Below, piece after piece: positions 11,910-26,700 of a stretch of 64,000 bases of DNA. The DNA comes from Odontesthes bonariensis. Lineage: Eukaryota > Chordata > Actinopteri > Atheriniformes > Atherinopsidae. The notes below the pieces were generated by a model. That model searched no databases. It was not told where the DNA came from and worked only from the letters and a program-made list of their open reading frames with translations. Made by a program: the position numbers and the translations under genes. The DNA lies in the NCBI RefSeq assembly GCF_027942865.1, contig NC_134515.1:13803227-13867226 (forward strand), in the 5' to 3' direction. Position 1 is the stretch's first letter, and every line of letters begins with the position of its first letter.

Positions 11910-13849
11910 TGTATGAGGCCACAGATGTTCCTTGTGCTATGTTTTTGGCCCTGCTGGCCCTTCTGTGTCCAAGTACATGATTAAGGTGTTGTGTGCGTGC
12001 GTGCCAACATAGGCTGACTGACGGTCCAAGGGTGCGGGCTCTGGAGGAAAAGAGACACGTGAGGGAAGCTCCTTGCTCCACAGCCGACCCTGCTGTTATC
12101 AATTAGGCCTTGAGAGGAAGAGAGAGTGAGAGGAGGAGGCTTAGGCAGTGAGACTGTGAGAGTAAAGGATAAAAAGAGATGGAGAGACAGAGGAGGAGGA
12201 ACAGATGGCAGGGGCTGTTTCAAAGTGAGATAAGCTGCAGGTGAGGGGTGACAAAGAGATGCATCAAACTGTAGCCCTTTTCACACAGCGGTCACGTCAT
12301 ACTGGTGCAAAAAGACATCCTCATTAAGCTCCCACAGCTCTTCTTTTGTATTTCATATAGACCAAACGGAGAAAGATAAGGTCTGTAACACTGTGTGCTT
12401 ACAACCTTCAGAGTTTGATTTAACACTGTGGTGCCTCCCACTTAATACATGTATGCCTGTTGGGCTCTGTGACCACTTCTGTTTCTGGCCTAAAGGCACA
12501 TCAACAGCACGTCCACTTTACCTTCCCGACTTGATTTCTTTGTTTAAAACTTTAATGTATCAGTTTACAAGTTAGAATTTATCGCAAAAATTGCAAAGAG
12601 TAGCCTGATGTATTATTTTTAGTAATAGAATATGTAGACTAGCATTGGTAAAACTACAACATAACTGTAAGTAGTATTTTTTTCTTATTTATTTATTTTC
12701 CTTTTTTTAAAAGATTGAAATGGTTATTTGATTATTTCACTTGACTAAGTTGAGGAATACAAAAAAATGCAAAACGAGACCTTGTGAAAATAGATAAAAG
12801 TAAGAATTGGCATTTACATTTTTTCAAAATTTGCTTTATTCTGGGCATAAAAAGCTAATATCTCAGTTGATAAGTTTCCACAGATTACCGTATCGTAACA
12901 CTTCGTGACTGGAAAACTCTTGAGTTGCTTTTTTGCCATTTTGGTGAGCAAAATGTCACAGCTGCTGAAACGGTGGGAGTGAGGAAATTATTCTTTCAAG
13001 AGAATCCATGGGTGTGTTGATGATGGGAAATGATAAAATCTTAAAAATTAGAATCCGTTACATTTAATGCAATAGCATAACAGTCAAACGTCACTCACAG
13101 TTTGCATGATTCATTTCAGGCATCTGCTGACTCCAGCAAACTCTCAGTAGCACATCCTTCTCTAAACATGATGTGGACACTATCTTTATATCACTCTGCC
13201 AAATTAATTCTGTTGCATAGATTAAGGCTCCAAATGGAGGTTGACTCACTGCCTCAATGCCAAATGGGATGGACAGACTTATCTTTTCCATAGCCAAAAT
13301 TTCCTTTCATTTCCTTTTTACTTTCTATTCCATGAAGGTTGGTTAAAGGGAAACGAGGTGGTGTGAGCTGCAAAAGGTGGAAGGAAAAGTAACTGTCACG
13401 TATTTCTCCTGAACCTAACTGGTGGAAAGCCAGCTTTCGCTTCCTCGGTTTACGTTAGGCTTCACTTAATCCTTATTAGCTGTGTTCCATGATCAGATCT
13501 GTCTTTCTGTCTTGTGTTTTACTTAATCTGTACTCGTCTGACTCATTCGTCTTGCCTGTCTAAACACTTTTAAGTCTCATTGTCAAAGGGAAAAAAAGAA
13601 AAAGTTGAATGTAAAAATCTGTAGTGTCTCAGGCACACATTTGTGCTTTGATCTCCTTCCCAGAGAAGTCGATGATGTATTGACAGGCCGAGACAGTCAC
13701 ACAGGACGACTGGCTGAAAAGGAAATTAATGGAGAACACCACGCAGGGATAGTTCAATTGCTCCTTTTTTTTTTTTTTATTATTCACTTATTCAATCAGT
13801 GGGTTTTCTTTGTCCCCCTCTGTATCTAGTTTTCCTTCTCTTTATTTTT

Positions 13850-13855
<6 letters not shown>

Positions 13856-13887
<32 letters not shown>
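13856..13887. repeat. (AT)n microsatellite
   Basis: About 16 AT units, followed by a pyrimidine-rich stretch to about 14150. Confidence 0.9.
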
Positions 13888-13888
<1 letters not shown>

Positions 13889-16339
13889 CCATAGAGCGTT
13901 ATCTATCTCTCAGTACCGTTTGTATCTCTCTCTTTTCCATATCACCAGGCATATTCAGTAGCTTAGCACTCATTACTTATCAAATTATGTTCATGCTATC
14001 CTGTTCTTTTTCTTTCTTTTTTTTCCTGCGTTGCACTAAATCTCACTCTGTCACCCCTTCTGTCTTTTTGTTTCTCCCCCTCTGTTTCTCCCTCTGTCAT
14101 CCCATCTCTGTTTCCTCTTTCCCTCCATTTCTCTTCCCTCCATCTGTTAATGCTCTCATAGCAATGAGTGGGTGTTCAGGGAGGGATGGAGAGGAAAAGT
14201 AAATGTACGTGCGTGTTTGAGGGGGGGGGTCGGGGTGTCTTCCACTTGTTACTAGGTGGATCGAGGGGGTGAATGGTAGCTGAAAGCCGAAGAAGGGAGT
14301 TTATAGGGGTAGCGTTGTTATGGCGATGAGATCTTCTTTGTGTTAGGTTGCCAAGGCAACTTCAGGCATACACTTGATACAGCCACCACTACCACCCCAC
14401 CCCACCCCCCTAAGCCACATGACTGTAGGGAGAGCACTTCACACATTGCACGCTCAGTCTCCTCCGCCCACACAGTGAAATGCACAAAATCATACGTACA
14501 CACATGCTTTTTATCATATCCAACGGCTCCGCCACAACAAATATTTCATGGATGCAAAAGTAAACACAAATCCTCTCACGTTGGGTAGGGCAGAGGTTAT
14601 TTACATATTCTGTTACTTATGATACAGGAGTGTTTGACAGCTACAACATGTAAAAAAAAACAAAAAAAAAAACCCCACAGAACTGAATATGTGAAATTCA
14701 AGCAAAAATGTCTTAAAATGAGAGAAAGCTGACAAACACTGTATACATAAAGTAAAACATGAAGATCCTAGCAACAAATTAAAATATAGAAGCGCACTCA
14801 ATATTAACTACAATCAGGTAATCTAAATGATCGTAAAATAGGTGTCTTTGCACCTTTTTTCTGAAATACAACAGACTGACAGACTGGTGTTGCCAAGCAT
14901 GACCTGCTGAGTTTTGGTATGCGTGGACCTTTGCTTTCCTGTGCATTTTGGTTGGTATCTTTGCCTCTTTGCTGCGGTACCTGTAGTGATTTGGCCTGAT
15001 CAGGAGTTTAAATGGATCAAAATTAATCAATTTAAGCAGTTTGGGATGTGTTGTCCCTGTTGAGTGTATGTTGTCGCTGATAAAACTTTTAGAGGAGAAG
15101 GTTGTGCTGGAGGGGGAATTTGGAAAGGGTAAAAACGAGGTGGTGTTTTGCAATGATTTTTATGAATGAACTTCTTTAAAGGATTCTGGTGGTGTTGGTA
15201 TTGTTTCATTTTGTATATGCACTACAACTGTTGACAGTTTTCTAATTTGTTAACTGTGTTACTATTAATCATAGGGTACAAATTTCATAATTTTTTTTTA
15301 ATGCAGCACAACACCATTTGACCACGTCATGCAACAGGAACTGGCTAATAGCACACCTTCACCATTTGAAATAGAGTTTAAAAACTTTTTTTTTTTTTTA
15401 GAAATGCAGTCAAGAGACCAAAGACAAAGGTTTGGGAGGAAGTAAGAAAGAAGAGATAAAGTGTTTAAGAGATTGATGGGACAAGAATAAAAATTGGATA
15501 TGATTTGGCTGCTGGATGGAAAAAAAACAGGATGAGAAACAGATGCAGTTAGCCTCAAATTTGTTATCGGTAAGTGATCACTGGTTAAGCCTCTTTTTCT
15601 GTCGTGTTTGCTTTGCTTGGCCCTGTTGGTGATGTGCGGATTAAAATATTATGGGGGAAAAAAAACATGTTAATGATTGTTGCCCCATCTGTAGGCTGTA
15701 ATCAGAGGAAATTAAAGCAGTGATTGACTCGTATTATAAAACTAATGAAACATGTTACTGTACTCCAGGCATTTACTTATGTGCTCTGTATCATGACTAC
15801 TTGGAAATGCTCAACAGCAGCTTGTTCATCTGCGTTACGTTATTTAGATTGAAATAACTCTTGTGAAACTTGTACACAAAACTCAGAGATTGAAATGAAA
15901 GTTATAACCTTATCATTAACATTCATGCTTCACAGAGGAAGTCTTCATGAGTCTTCCTCAGTTCTGTTTTCAGACTAACATGGTACTGTAATACAAACAA
16001 TGTGCACTACATTGATTTTACACATATGCCACATTGAAATACTTAAACAATGTACATCAGACTCAAATCAAACTATAAGAATAGGCAGTCAAATTCTTTT
16101 TAGGTCCTGTAAGCGTACCTACCATGTGTAGGTGGAGCCCAAGAGCAAAACAATTGTCAGATTATCAAGCGATGCTTTGGTACAGAATTTATATGACAGG
16201 AAAGCTGTTTTGGAAGACGTTTCAGCACAGTCTTCATTTAAAGACCAGCTGTCATCAGCCAGAAGAAAACGCATACATATTTCTATGATTATTGCTTCGG
16301 TAATTTGTTTCTGCTTTGGCAATGCAGTTTACTCGCAGA

Positions 16340-16555
16340 GAGGTGGCTGTTAAGGTGGAGAGCAGGTCACTAATCACAGGGCTGGCCGTTTTCAATTGAT
16401 ACCCAGCCCCTCTACAAGCCAGACTGTCCCTGGGCAAAACACTAAACCCCAAACTGCTTCCAATGGCAGGCCAGCACCTTGATGCCACCTTAGTGTGACA
16501 AGCACTATGTGCAACTGCTATGGTTAAAAGGCACCACATAAGAACAGACCATGTA
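16340..16555 (+). mobile_element. Decayed SINE remnant
   Basis: The stretch containing GTCCCTGGGCAAAACACTAA, then a CCCAAACTGCTTCC-like run and GCCAGCACCTTGATGCCA resembles the body of an abundant fish SINE that I recall as TCCTTGGGCAAGACACTGAA and so on. The head and tail are not clear, so this is an old fragment. Confidence 0.5.
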
Positions 16556-19500
16556 GGCTACATTTCATACTGTCAATTTATGAGCATATAACTACACAGT
16601 AAGATCTTTTATTTGTTGCATGAAAGCTTGCATTATAAGCTTGATGGCTGTTTTCTGTTGTCTACCACTCTTTCTATGCACCTCACTGAACAGAAGATTG
16701 GTTAGCTTTAAACAATTTTAAATTAAAATATAAAGACAAATAATTGTCATCCAAATTATCCCCTTTGAGATTTTATCTTAAAATCTATTCGTTTTAGATG
16801 AGTAGAATTAGCGCCTTTGACCACCAATTTTTTTTCCTAATCTAATGAATGAAAAAAAATTTAAATCATGATGAGGTTAGTTAAACCCTGTAGCTTTTAA
16901 TGCCGTAAGTGAAAAAGATTCTGAAGATTATGCAAAATGATCGTGTTCAACTAAAAAAGAAACTGCGATTAGACAAGGTCTTGTTACAGTCTCCCAACAA
17001 CCAACAAAAAAAGAACACGTCAATGTTTTGATGTAAATGAGATTAAAGAGCCTTCCAGACTCGAGAAGTGTCACAAAGCTCTGGGGCAGAATGGGGACAA
17101 CTGAGGGGGTGTAGGTAACAGTAAATAACATTGAGGTATGGAGCTAGTTTATTTAATAGTTGAAATGAACACAATGGAAAATTAAGGTTTTCAATACATA
17201 GTGTGTTGATAACGTTTCCTATCTGCACTTTGTACAGACCCCAAATTAAAGGAAAAAACTGAAACCCTTTCCCCTGCTGTGATGGGATTCATTGGCTGTA
17301 TATGTTTTGGGTAGACTTTAACAACAGTAGTTTGGATTCACTCGAGTGTGCAAATCAGTACCAGTAAAGTTGCTCTTGGTGATCATCTTTTCTGATAGAT
17401 TTTGTCTTTCTACGGGCATGGTCTCCAAGATTGATGAGGTCCCCCCTGCATGGAATAAGGGGCCACTAAATGCACAAACATGATGCAAGTCTTATGCAAC
17501 GACTTTAGGTCATTAGATCTCATTAGATAAGTTGCTTTTCTGCCCATATTGCTGGCAGGCAGTCAAATATGGTCTGAAGATTGATTCCTGTCTTTAAGAA
17601 TCAACTGTAGTAAAAAGTAAAAGCTATTCAATTTGTAACTGCTGCCCTGAGATATAATCTAAGAGTCAGACAGATGCACGCACTTGACATCTTGTAAGGA
17701 GTGTTGAGCTGTAGTTCATTCCTCTATTAGCATCCATGTTTTCATTCCATTTACTTGCATTGTAGGTCTCTTATTTGATGCCTCATTGTTGCAAAGCATC
17801 TGACGATACAGTACAGCAGTTAGATAGTGTCATCATTTTTTATTGTTCTGTATCTTTATGACCACAATAATTTCTGTAATAATTCTGTCTTAACTTATAT
17901 TATGTCCGTCTGACCAGTAACAAGAGGAAAAGAGCATGTAATTAGATTTTCAGCAAGGCCAGCTAATGTGCACTATCGCCTGCGAACAAATTGATGTGAC
18001 ACAGCTGATCACTCAGGTGATAAACAAAAGGATGATCCTTTCTTCGGCCTCTGAGACTCGATTCCATTGTCTTACGTTGTCTGAACGTTTCTGCTTCATG
18101 TCAGAATTAGCAACCTGGTAACTTTCACATTTAAATGAAATGATGGCAATCTGACCAGGTCAGACCTGGTGACACTTATGTGTTACTTGTGTTTGCCACA
18201 CATGTGAACTGCGTACCCTGGCATTTTAATGGATCGTGAGTAAGAAACCAGTAAGTCTTTATCACACTGCCTGTTTGACAAGGTTAAACATTTTAATTCA
18301 TGGTGCTGTTGGAGCACTCCTCATCAGTGCTGGCAAAATGAAGACAGATTCTCTTCCTGTTTCCTCTTTCAGCTAATGCTCAGGGACATTATCCATTGAT
18401 GGACAACAAAGGAGATTATCTTCCTCTTCTTTGTACTAAAGTAGCCTACTGTGCTGTGAGTTAGGAGCTGGTTTAACTTGTTGAAATCATAACTAATGTT
18501 TAACTCTTACTACAATTACTGAGTTGTAAATTCCACCCAAGATGAAACATAAAGGCAGGCAGAATGAGGTTTTGGGTAAAGCAGTTGCCAAAAGGCTGAA
18601 TATCTGGTATGTATGTGAGAGGTAACACTTACTTACAGAGTTGAAATGCTGAAGTCATTCTTTTTTAATTTTTCTTTTGTGCCCATTTTTTATTTATTTT
18701 TCAATTTTTTTTTTTAAATTCCAACCAGTTACCAAAACTGATTTTGGCAATTTCCCTTCAAATGAGACAGTTTTCATGTATGATTTCCACTTGTATGCTA
18801 ACTAATAACCAAGGCCGTCCTGTTGCTTATCTTCTGAGTGATGGTGTTCTGCAGAGAGCGTGAAGTGTTGAACTCTGTCTCCCCAGGTGACTGCAGGAAA
18901 GTGTTCTGTATGTGTGAATTTCTCTGTGCTCCTTTACTCACAGCCTAGATCTAATGGACTCTGACATGATGGTAATAAGGTTGTGATGGACACACTCTAC
19001 ATGTGTATGGGAGCCATGGACCATGCCTGCTGGCTTGTAACAGCTGAGTGTTAGAAAACAGGTGTTAAGGACCGTGACCTCAAACTCCACGTGCGTAAAT
19101 GGATACAATGGTTCATGCGGACACACGCACATTCACAAGGACAAATAATGTAGCCCTGACACGCCAAACCGGTGTCAAGAACCAAAGGTGCCGAAACACC
19201 TGAATTGGCTTCAAGGTCATGGTCAAAAACACACAAAATAAAAGTAAGGTTCCCAGCAGCCAGCGTTGGCTTGGTGGATCATGGCCTTAATGCATATAAT
19301 TAGAGTAACCCCTAAAATATACTTATTATGTACCATACTCTAAATGATGTCAGAAGAAAATGTGGATTGGGGTCAGTTAATCCAGTTTTGAACAAATAAG
19401 AAAAGACTGAGTTACCGGCCCACTTGATAGCGAAGGATATTTACACTACATTGATTTAGAACACGATATCATCCAAAGCAACATTTAAGAGACAAGCGCA

Positions 19501-20719
19501 CTCAAATACTCAAATTTGGCTGTAATATGGGGTTTGTTATCTTTCTCAAGGATCCATCCAGATGTGGGAAGCTGGGGATCCTTAAATCAGGGTTTAAGGA
19601 TGACCTTCTGATCTGTGTAGTTAGCTGACAGTGTACACAGCCCTTTTGATTCTCCTTCACAGCCACACTTTTGTGACTGTTATGCATGAATTCAACAGTC
19701 AGCCCTCTGGAACATCTGGAGTGTTGGTGAATGTTTACCTCTCCTGTATTTTTGGTGCGTAATGCACTGTTGGCTCTCAAAGAAGGCCTTTTTTTGGCCT
19801 TTGACATTATTCTTTGTGTATAAGAGCCGTAACAGAAATAATCCAAAGTTCTGGGTGGATAGACATCTATGGAAACCAAGTGGTTTCCTGTTGGTCTTGA
19901 CAATAGAGAAACTTTACATTGCAAATTAGGTAAAACTGTAAACCAAAGTCCACTTCGTGTTTTATTGCTCATTCTGTGATGATTTACACAGTGATATGGC
20001 AGATTTGCAGAGCATGCGACAGAAGAATTTTATTGATTTCAATTAAAGACAAAATCCAACCACAAACTTCTTAGCACAGAAACATAATGACGTTTGGAGG
20101 ACACATGTTGCTACTTCAGTCAAAATGACTGTGATTAGCCCCAGTGTAATGGATTCTCATTAGACTTTCATCTCTAATGATATCTAATTCTTTTTTTGAT
20201 ATTTTACTTACTACTACTATGGTCCCTTCTGTCTTTCTCCTGGCAGTCACTGTGTGTTTATTGCAGCTAAGTGCGATCATGTTTTGCTTTACTGCTGTTC
20301 AGTTTCCAGTCATTAAATGAAATCGTGTGTTTGTGTATGCAACTTTAATGTTGACTGTTCATGCTGGTGTCTGTAACTGGTTCTCACAGTACCATTTGTG
20401 TTTTCCCAAATAGAAAATGAATCATTTTGAACTGACACTCTTGTCTTTTAGCTTAGATCTTTTCTTTTTACGCTGTCAGTGCCCTACTTTTTCACCTCTC
20501 TTTGCCTTGGCCTGTCAGACTGAGACTTTCTCTCGCCGGTGTCGTCACTCTTTCTTTTTCTAAATCTCCTTTGTTCATTTTAGCTTTGTTTTTTTTTGTT
20601 TTTTTTAAATCCTTTATTTTCAGAGCAGATAGTAGTGGTGAGGATTTCAGAGCACTCACAAACTTGTGTTAAATGTTACAACAGTGATGTTAATATCAGT
20701 TCTCTCTCTTTCTCCACAG

Positions 20720-23700
20720 CTCCACCACCCAGCAGATTCAACAGGAGAGTGTCAGGTAAGATGTGTGGGTGTGAGTTCACCGATGTGTGTGTTTGTGTGT
20801 GTGTACACGTGTTTGACGTCATGTCCCTTCAGTGTAATCCACACCAGGGATGATATTGCTGATACTGCTTCAGCGGCTCAGCCACATTTTGTTTGTTTAC
20901 TGTGTATCGTGCAAATGCAGTTGAGGACAAGTGGTTAGCCTTACTAACGGTGTTTAGGCAGTATTTTGATAATGAGTGTGTTCACACAGTGTTTTAGAAG
21001 CTCCGCTCTGCATGTTTTGGCTTTCGTGTTGGCGTTTTCTCTGTTTCTGTGTTGATGTCTGTGGTCTTGGTTGGACAGCACTCTTGTTTTCTCACGCTCC
21101 GCTGTACCCGTCTGGTGTTTACATTTGAGTGATTGAATGTCGTCAGCCGTCACAGAGCACTGCACTTTGATTAGACTCTGGGTGTGTCAGCTGATGTTTA
21201 TCTTTTCTGCTATCATTGTTGCGCCTGCTGTCTTCACTGCAACCTCATTGAGATTAGTTATGGAGTACGGTGTTAATTTGTACAATCTGACAACTTCTTT
21301 TTTTTATTTTTTTACTGTTTTGTTCCTAATATTAACTCATAAAGAGGTCCGTGTTGACACGGAGTGAACAAAGTGGCTCAAAGTTACTTTGTTGATTGCA
21401 GTGTTGTGTCATCCAAGTAGACGTTTGTTTTGGTAATGTTGTAAGACATAATGATCCTTTTTAATCCATGAGGAGAACTGCTGTTCATACAGCAACAAAG
21501 ACCGAACGTCACTGTGATGTTCATCTTCTTTCTCAGAGATGGTGCTACAAAGACCATTTATTATTAATATATATGTATAAAAAAAGATCTATTTAATGTT
21601 TGATAAATGAGTTGTCTTTTGCAGATGTTTTGTGTGTGCCGTTCTCACAGGGATAAAAAAAAAAAATAGAATTTATACCAAGAGAAGAGCGCCAGTAAAG
21701 CTAAAAAGAAAGATACTTCCCTTCATTGTGTTAACATTACCAACAAAAAAAGGCACGGGTGAAGTGCTTTGCTTTCTGTGAGCTGTTGATTGTGATGTTT
21801 TTTTTGCAAGACAACGTTCTTCAGATAGTTTGTAAAATTTGTCACCATAAGGCACTTTAATTTGGAGAGAGTTGATTGGCGTTTTAACTTGAGCTTTAAC
21901 GCAACACACTTAGCTCGAACATGCCAAAAACCAGCGAAGAAGCTCCTGTATGGTTCTGAATGTGGGACCATCATTTGCTCATTTCCTCAGGAGAGAAACT
22001 GCCCCCCCCCACCATCAGCGCTGCTTTGTCAGCAGAGTTTTCAGAGCAGCGCGAGAAACAACTTTGAAAGGTAGAGGCTCTCTGCAGAAATGCAGTCCTT
22101 TGCATCCTGTTTAACCAGGAAGGAAGGAGGGTCCATGGATGCACCCGCTTTGGGTAGTTTCCTCACGTTGTAAAATAAGGGGCCCAGCCAGCCCATCCCT
22201 CTTGCTACAGGAATCACAGGTGGGCCCCTGTAGAATGGACTGTGACAACTCCTGCGTGATCAGGGAGGTGGTCATTTAATTTCCCGCTGTCAGAGATACG
22301 ATCCTGATCTAATGGAAGGCTCTGCTGTTGCATGTATTAGATGAATTAACCAACTCACCTTTCGAGCCCTGAATCCTTCTTTAATGCTTATTTTCTCAAG
22401 TTCTTCGCTCAATTTATGGTGTACATGCAGAGGCAACATGTCACTTACCACCAACAGACTCTGTGGGTTGTGAATGAAAAAAATTGCACAAGTTTAAGCT
22501 AAAAGGTTTGACTCTTTTAATTATTTAAATTTTGGATCTTGGCAAGAAAACAGTCCAATCTCCCAGAGTGACAATTTTTAGGGACTTGTTTGATTGAAGT
22601 CAGAGAAGATCTTGTAACATTCAGTTTTAGAGAATTATTTTATAGTAAAACTTCTGTGTACATTCTCTGTTACAGTGCTTTCAAAGAAAAATATTTAGCC
22701 AAAATAAAGGATTGCCAGGTCAGGCTCTTACAGACTTTATTTTTTACATGAAAATAAATACAACAGTATAAGATAAGTTATGCTACTAATGGAAACTAAG
22801 GCAGCACTCATCAGGAGATCTTTGATACTTTTGAATCCAGCCTTTCCTTAGTAGGAGAAAACTAAAAGTATAACTGAGGAAAAGAATAATCATTTCCTGC
22901 CTATTGGCACAAAGAGATTTAATTTCTTCCCAATCATAAGGTGATTAAATTATTCCCCATTGCCAGAAACAGCACAGTTAATCATGGGCAGTTTAAGATT
23001 GCTTGGCGATATCAATCTGCATCATTGTCAGCCCCTGCATATTTAAAGATATTTGGTATTTTATCAACAAAAAGGGACTTGTATGCACTCTTCCTAAAAT
23101 GTAACAGCCCGTCGCCCCTCAGAGGGGACACTATGCATAGAATAAATGCTGATCGATATGAAGTGGCTTAAGCCAAGAGGGGCTGACAACAGGTGAGAAG
23201 CACAGCGGCCCCACTGGACTATATTCATTGTTTTAACTCCATCACAAATGAGATCTTTGTCCACTTTAACATCTTTTCCACAGCTTTAAGACCAACAAGA
23301 GCACTAACACAACCAAGAGTAGCCCACACAATTTTTACACGTATTACACGAGGTTGTTCCAAATACCAGAGAAGCATCATTAAAAGCATCGGTGTGTAGA
23401 GAGCTATTCGCACTGTAACGGGTAGAGATGACAGGACACATTCTCCTACAGTTTATTTTTGGCTGGACTGTAGGAGTCAGAGCATCACAGCTGGACTGAT
23501 GGTAAGCTGCCAACCACTGCACAGACTGTGACATTGATGCGTTATTTCAGTTCCACAGCCTCCATGTAAGATGGCACAGTCAGTAAACCAGGTGTTAAGT
23601 GTATCAGCAGTGATGCAAACATATTACTCTTTCTGCATGTGTAATTTGTATTTGATTGGATTCCCCGCAGTCCATCCAAATTAAACTATTTTCCCAGAAA

Positions 23701-26700
23701 TGTATGGCTCATCAGAATCTGTTGCTCATCACAGCCCTTAGACTGCAATGTAATGTTGTCCCTTCCTGTTGTTCTCATGTACAAAATAGGAGTTCCTGGA
23801 TGTAACTTCAGCTCTGAGTATATGTGTAGTCCTCAGCACTGAGGGTTGAAAGGTTGTTACTGGCTTTAGGAAAGGATTGAATTACCTTGGATTCGAGATT
23901 TCAATAACGTTGAAAAATATGAAATAACAATGCACCTACATGCTAATTAGTGTTCGAGGCTGAACACCTTTTAAACCCTCTCCTTTATGATAGCAGGCGT
24001 GGATGTTAGATATGGTTTGAGATCTGTATAAATTCTAAAAATTATCTTGAGAATAAACTCCATTATGGTCCAGCCAGAAGATTTTTCACTAGTAGGTAAT
24101 GTATTGAAGTCCTGGAGGGGTTCAAATCTGTTATTTTCTTCTTGTTTCCCTGAGTCAGATTGTTAAGGATAGTTTGATGTTCTTCTGGTTACATTATTGC
24201 TAACTGCTCAGTAGATTTCAGAAGATAAAAGTTTCTGATGCTAAGCCTGATGGACCTGTCTGTTTTCTTGGTTCTATCTGATCTAACATAATGTTCATAC
24301 CAGTAAAGAGCACAGATCACATTACTTATACCAATATTTGTCATAGTCTTAAAAACCTTTTTATACTTAGGGTCATCTCTTGTTGTTTGTTTAGATTTGG
24401 TTCTCCCTTCAAATTAACTACAAAATTCTTGCTGCCAGCGCTGAGCGTTTTTATTAGGTCCGTTGATTTGCTTCAGTGAGTTTGAGACGGCACATTGACA
24501 CTCGAGGTCACACTGGTGCAAACATCACTGATATGGCTCCTGTGAGATAAAATGTTACTTTTGCACACGAACACTCTTTGAGACTTCAGTGTTTTTAGTA
24601 TTAAATGTCCTGTGAGAAGTGGAGTGTGTCTGTAGAGCCGAGAAACACAAATACATAGTGACAATTTGAAATGACCTTGTCAGTGTTTGTCTTCTAGCGT
24701 GGCAAAACATGTCACACTGCATGTGTCATTTCCTCCACTGGGCTCCTCCAGTGTCCTGCAGTCTTCTTCCCTTCTCCTGCAGGCCATCGCCTCATTTTGT
24801 GTTATACAATATCCTCTGTTTCTACGAGTGCTTGCGTAACTTCTTACCTTTCGCTCCACTTTTAAACCAAGATGGGGTCTGTTACAATATCTTGCTTTCC
24901 ACGTTCAGTGAGTGTGTGTTCTTCCTTGTTTGTCTTCCTCTTTGAAAAACACCATTGATATCTTTTACACCTTTACATATTGTGCCCTGATGGTGTGGAA
25001 AATTACATGAAATATAAATGCAGTATAAACATCTCTTCACACACATATGTTCACTACCATGATGGATGTCCGAGGGGAGCTTGCAAAGGTTGCATTTAGA
25101 AATAACTTTATTTACAGTGATTAATTTGTATTAATGCATGCTCATGACATGGTTTGCTTTAAGTTACAGGGTAGCTTATATTTACAGTGTTATGATTACA
25201 GATTTATACAACACCCGTCTCCAAAAAGGTTGAGATGGAGTGCAAAATGTAAATAAAAACACAATGCAATGCTTTCCAAATCTCATAAACCAGTATTTTT
25301 TTTTTTTTTTACACAATAGAATATGGAAAACACATCAGATGTTGAAAGTACGAAATTTGACTATTCATTGACTATTGACTATTCAAATTTGAGTTCATCT
25401 TGAATTTGATGATAGCAGCACATCTCAAAAAGGTTGGGATGGGGCAACAAAAGGCTGGAAAAGGAAGCGGTTCTGAAAAGAAACAGCAGGATGAGCGTGC
25501 TGCAGCTAATTGGGTTTATTGGCAGCAGGTCAGTAACATGACTGGGTATAAAAAGACCACCACAGAGAGGCAGAGTCTTATAAGTAAACATAGGCAAAGG
25601 TCCAGCGATCAGCAAAAAACTAAATCTACAAATTGTGGAGCAATTTCAAAATAATATTCCACAAAAAAATTGCTGTAATATTCCTCCAGCTACAGTACAC
25701 AACAGCATCAAGTGATTAAGATAATCTGGATAAAATGGAACACGGGCAAAAATCAATACTGGATGCGCGTGAGGTTCTCAGATAGCAGTGCAAAACTGCC
25801 TGCAGTCCAAACCTTTCACCAGCTGAAAACATTTAATCCATCATGAAACGCAAAATACGACAAAGAGGACTGAGAACTGCTCAACACAGAGAATCCTATA
25901 GCAGACAAGAATGGGACAAGATTATTTTCCCAAAAGTCCAGCAGCTGGTCTCAGTTCCCAGATGTTCCCATTTGTTAATGGAAATGCTACACAGTGGACA
26001 GAGACTCCATTTCAAGATGGCCTAATATTTTTCTTCAACAGTCTAATATATGTTTTCTATGTTCTATTATGATTAGAATGTTGTCTTATGAGATCCGCTA
26101 ACCATTGTACTCTGTTTTTATATCAATTTTACAACCCTTTTTTTGAATTTGAAGTTGCATTTATCAGTCTTTGAATCTCAGCTGTGTTGTTAGAGTGAAA
26201 TCTTTTGGTGAGTCTATAGAACACTTTACCTTGATTGCTTCATGAAATATAGTGTAACAAATCAGAACGTATAAATGTCTCTGTCAGTGTGTGCGGAGGC
26301 ATTCAACCCAGATGATGATGATGAGGACACTGAACCCAGAGTGGTACACCCAAAAACAGACGAACAACGCTGCAGACTGCAAGAGGCCTGCCGAGACATC
26401 ATACTCTTTAAAACACTAGATCAGGTAAATGAATCTTGAATACAAAGAGACACATCTGTAAGGCGTCTAACACAAAACTGTTCGTATGCAGATGGATGGT
26501 GGAAATGCTTTAATCGAGTTATTCACGGTTGTGTGTTTTTGAGCATACATAGAAGGCCCTACATCAGATGAATCTGGTGAAACAAAGTCTAAAAAATTAG
26601 CAGAAATATGCGTTTAAACCCTTCTTTCATGAACCAATGCAACCTTTATTCCGGTTCATCTGCTTGTCTCATTGGTAATAAATGAGACGAGACCACAGCT

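Larger units (their letters stand above)
1..20719 (+). other. prkar2a: Probable intron 1 of prkar2a (5' part lies outside the window)
   Basis: No exon of a known gene was recognised in this 20.7-kb stretch on either strand. The first prkar2a exon that can be read starts at 20720 in mid-codon, and the expected N-terminal dimerisation/docking exon of RII subunits is not seen here, so the stretch is most simply intron 1. It holds SINE copies, a TTAA-flanked MITE candidate, a possible older DNA-transposon copy and several microsatellites (listed separately). The rest is AT-rich unique-looking sequence. A non-coding RNA gene or enhancer could be hidden here and would not be visible by eye. Confidence 0.6.

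Noticed and set aside
11686..12102. 138-codon minus-strand frame
   Set aside because: Its middle is the translated (TG)n microsatellite (a His-Thr run); the flanks show no family resemblance.
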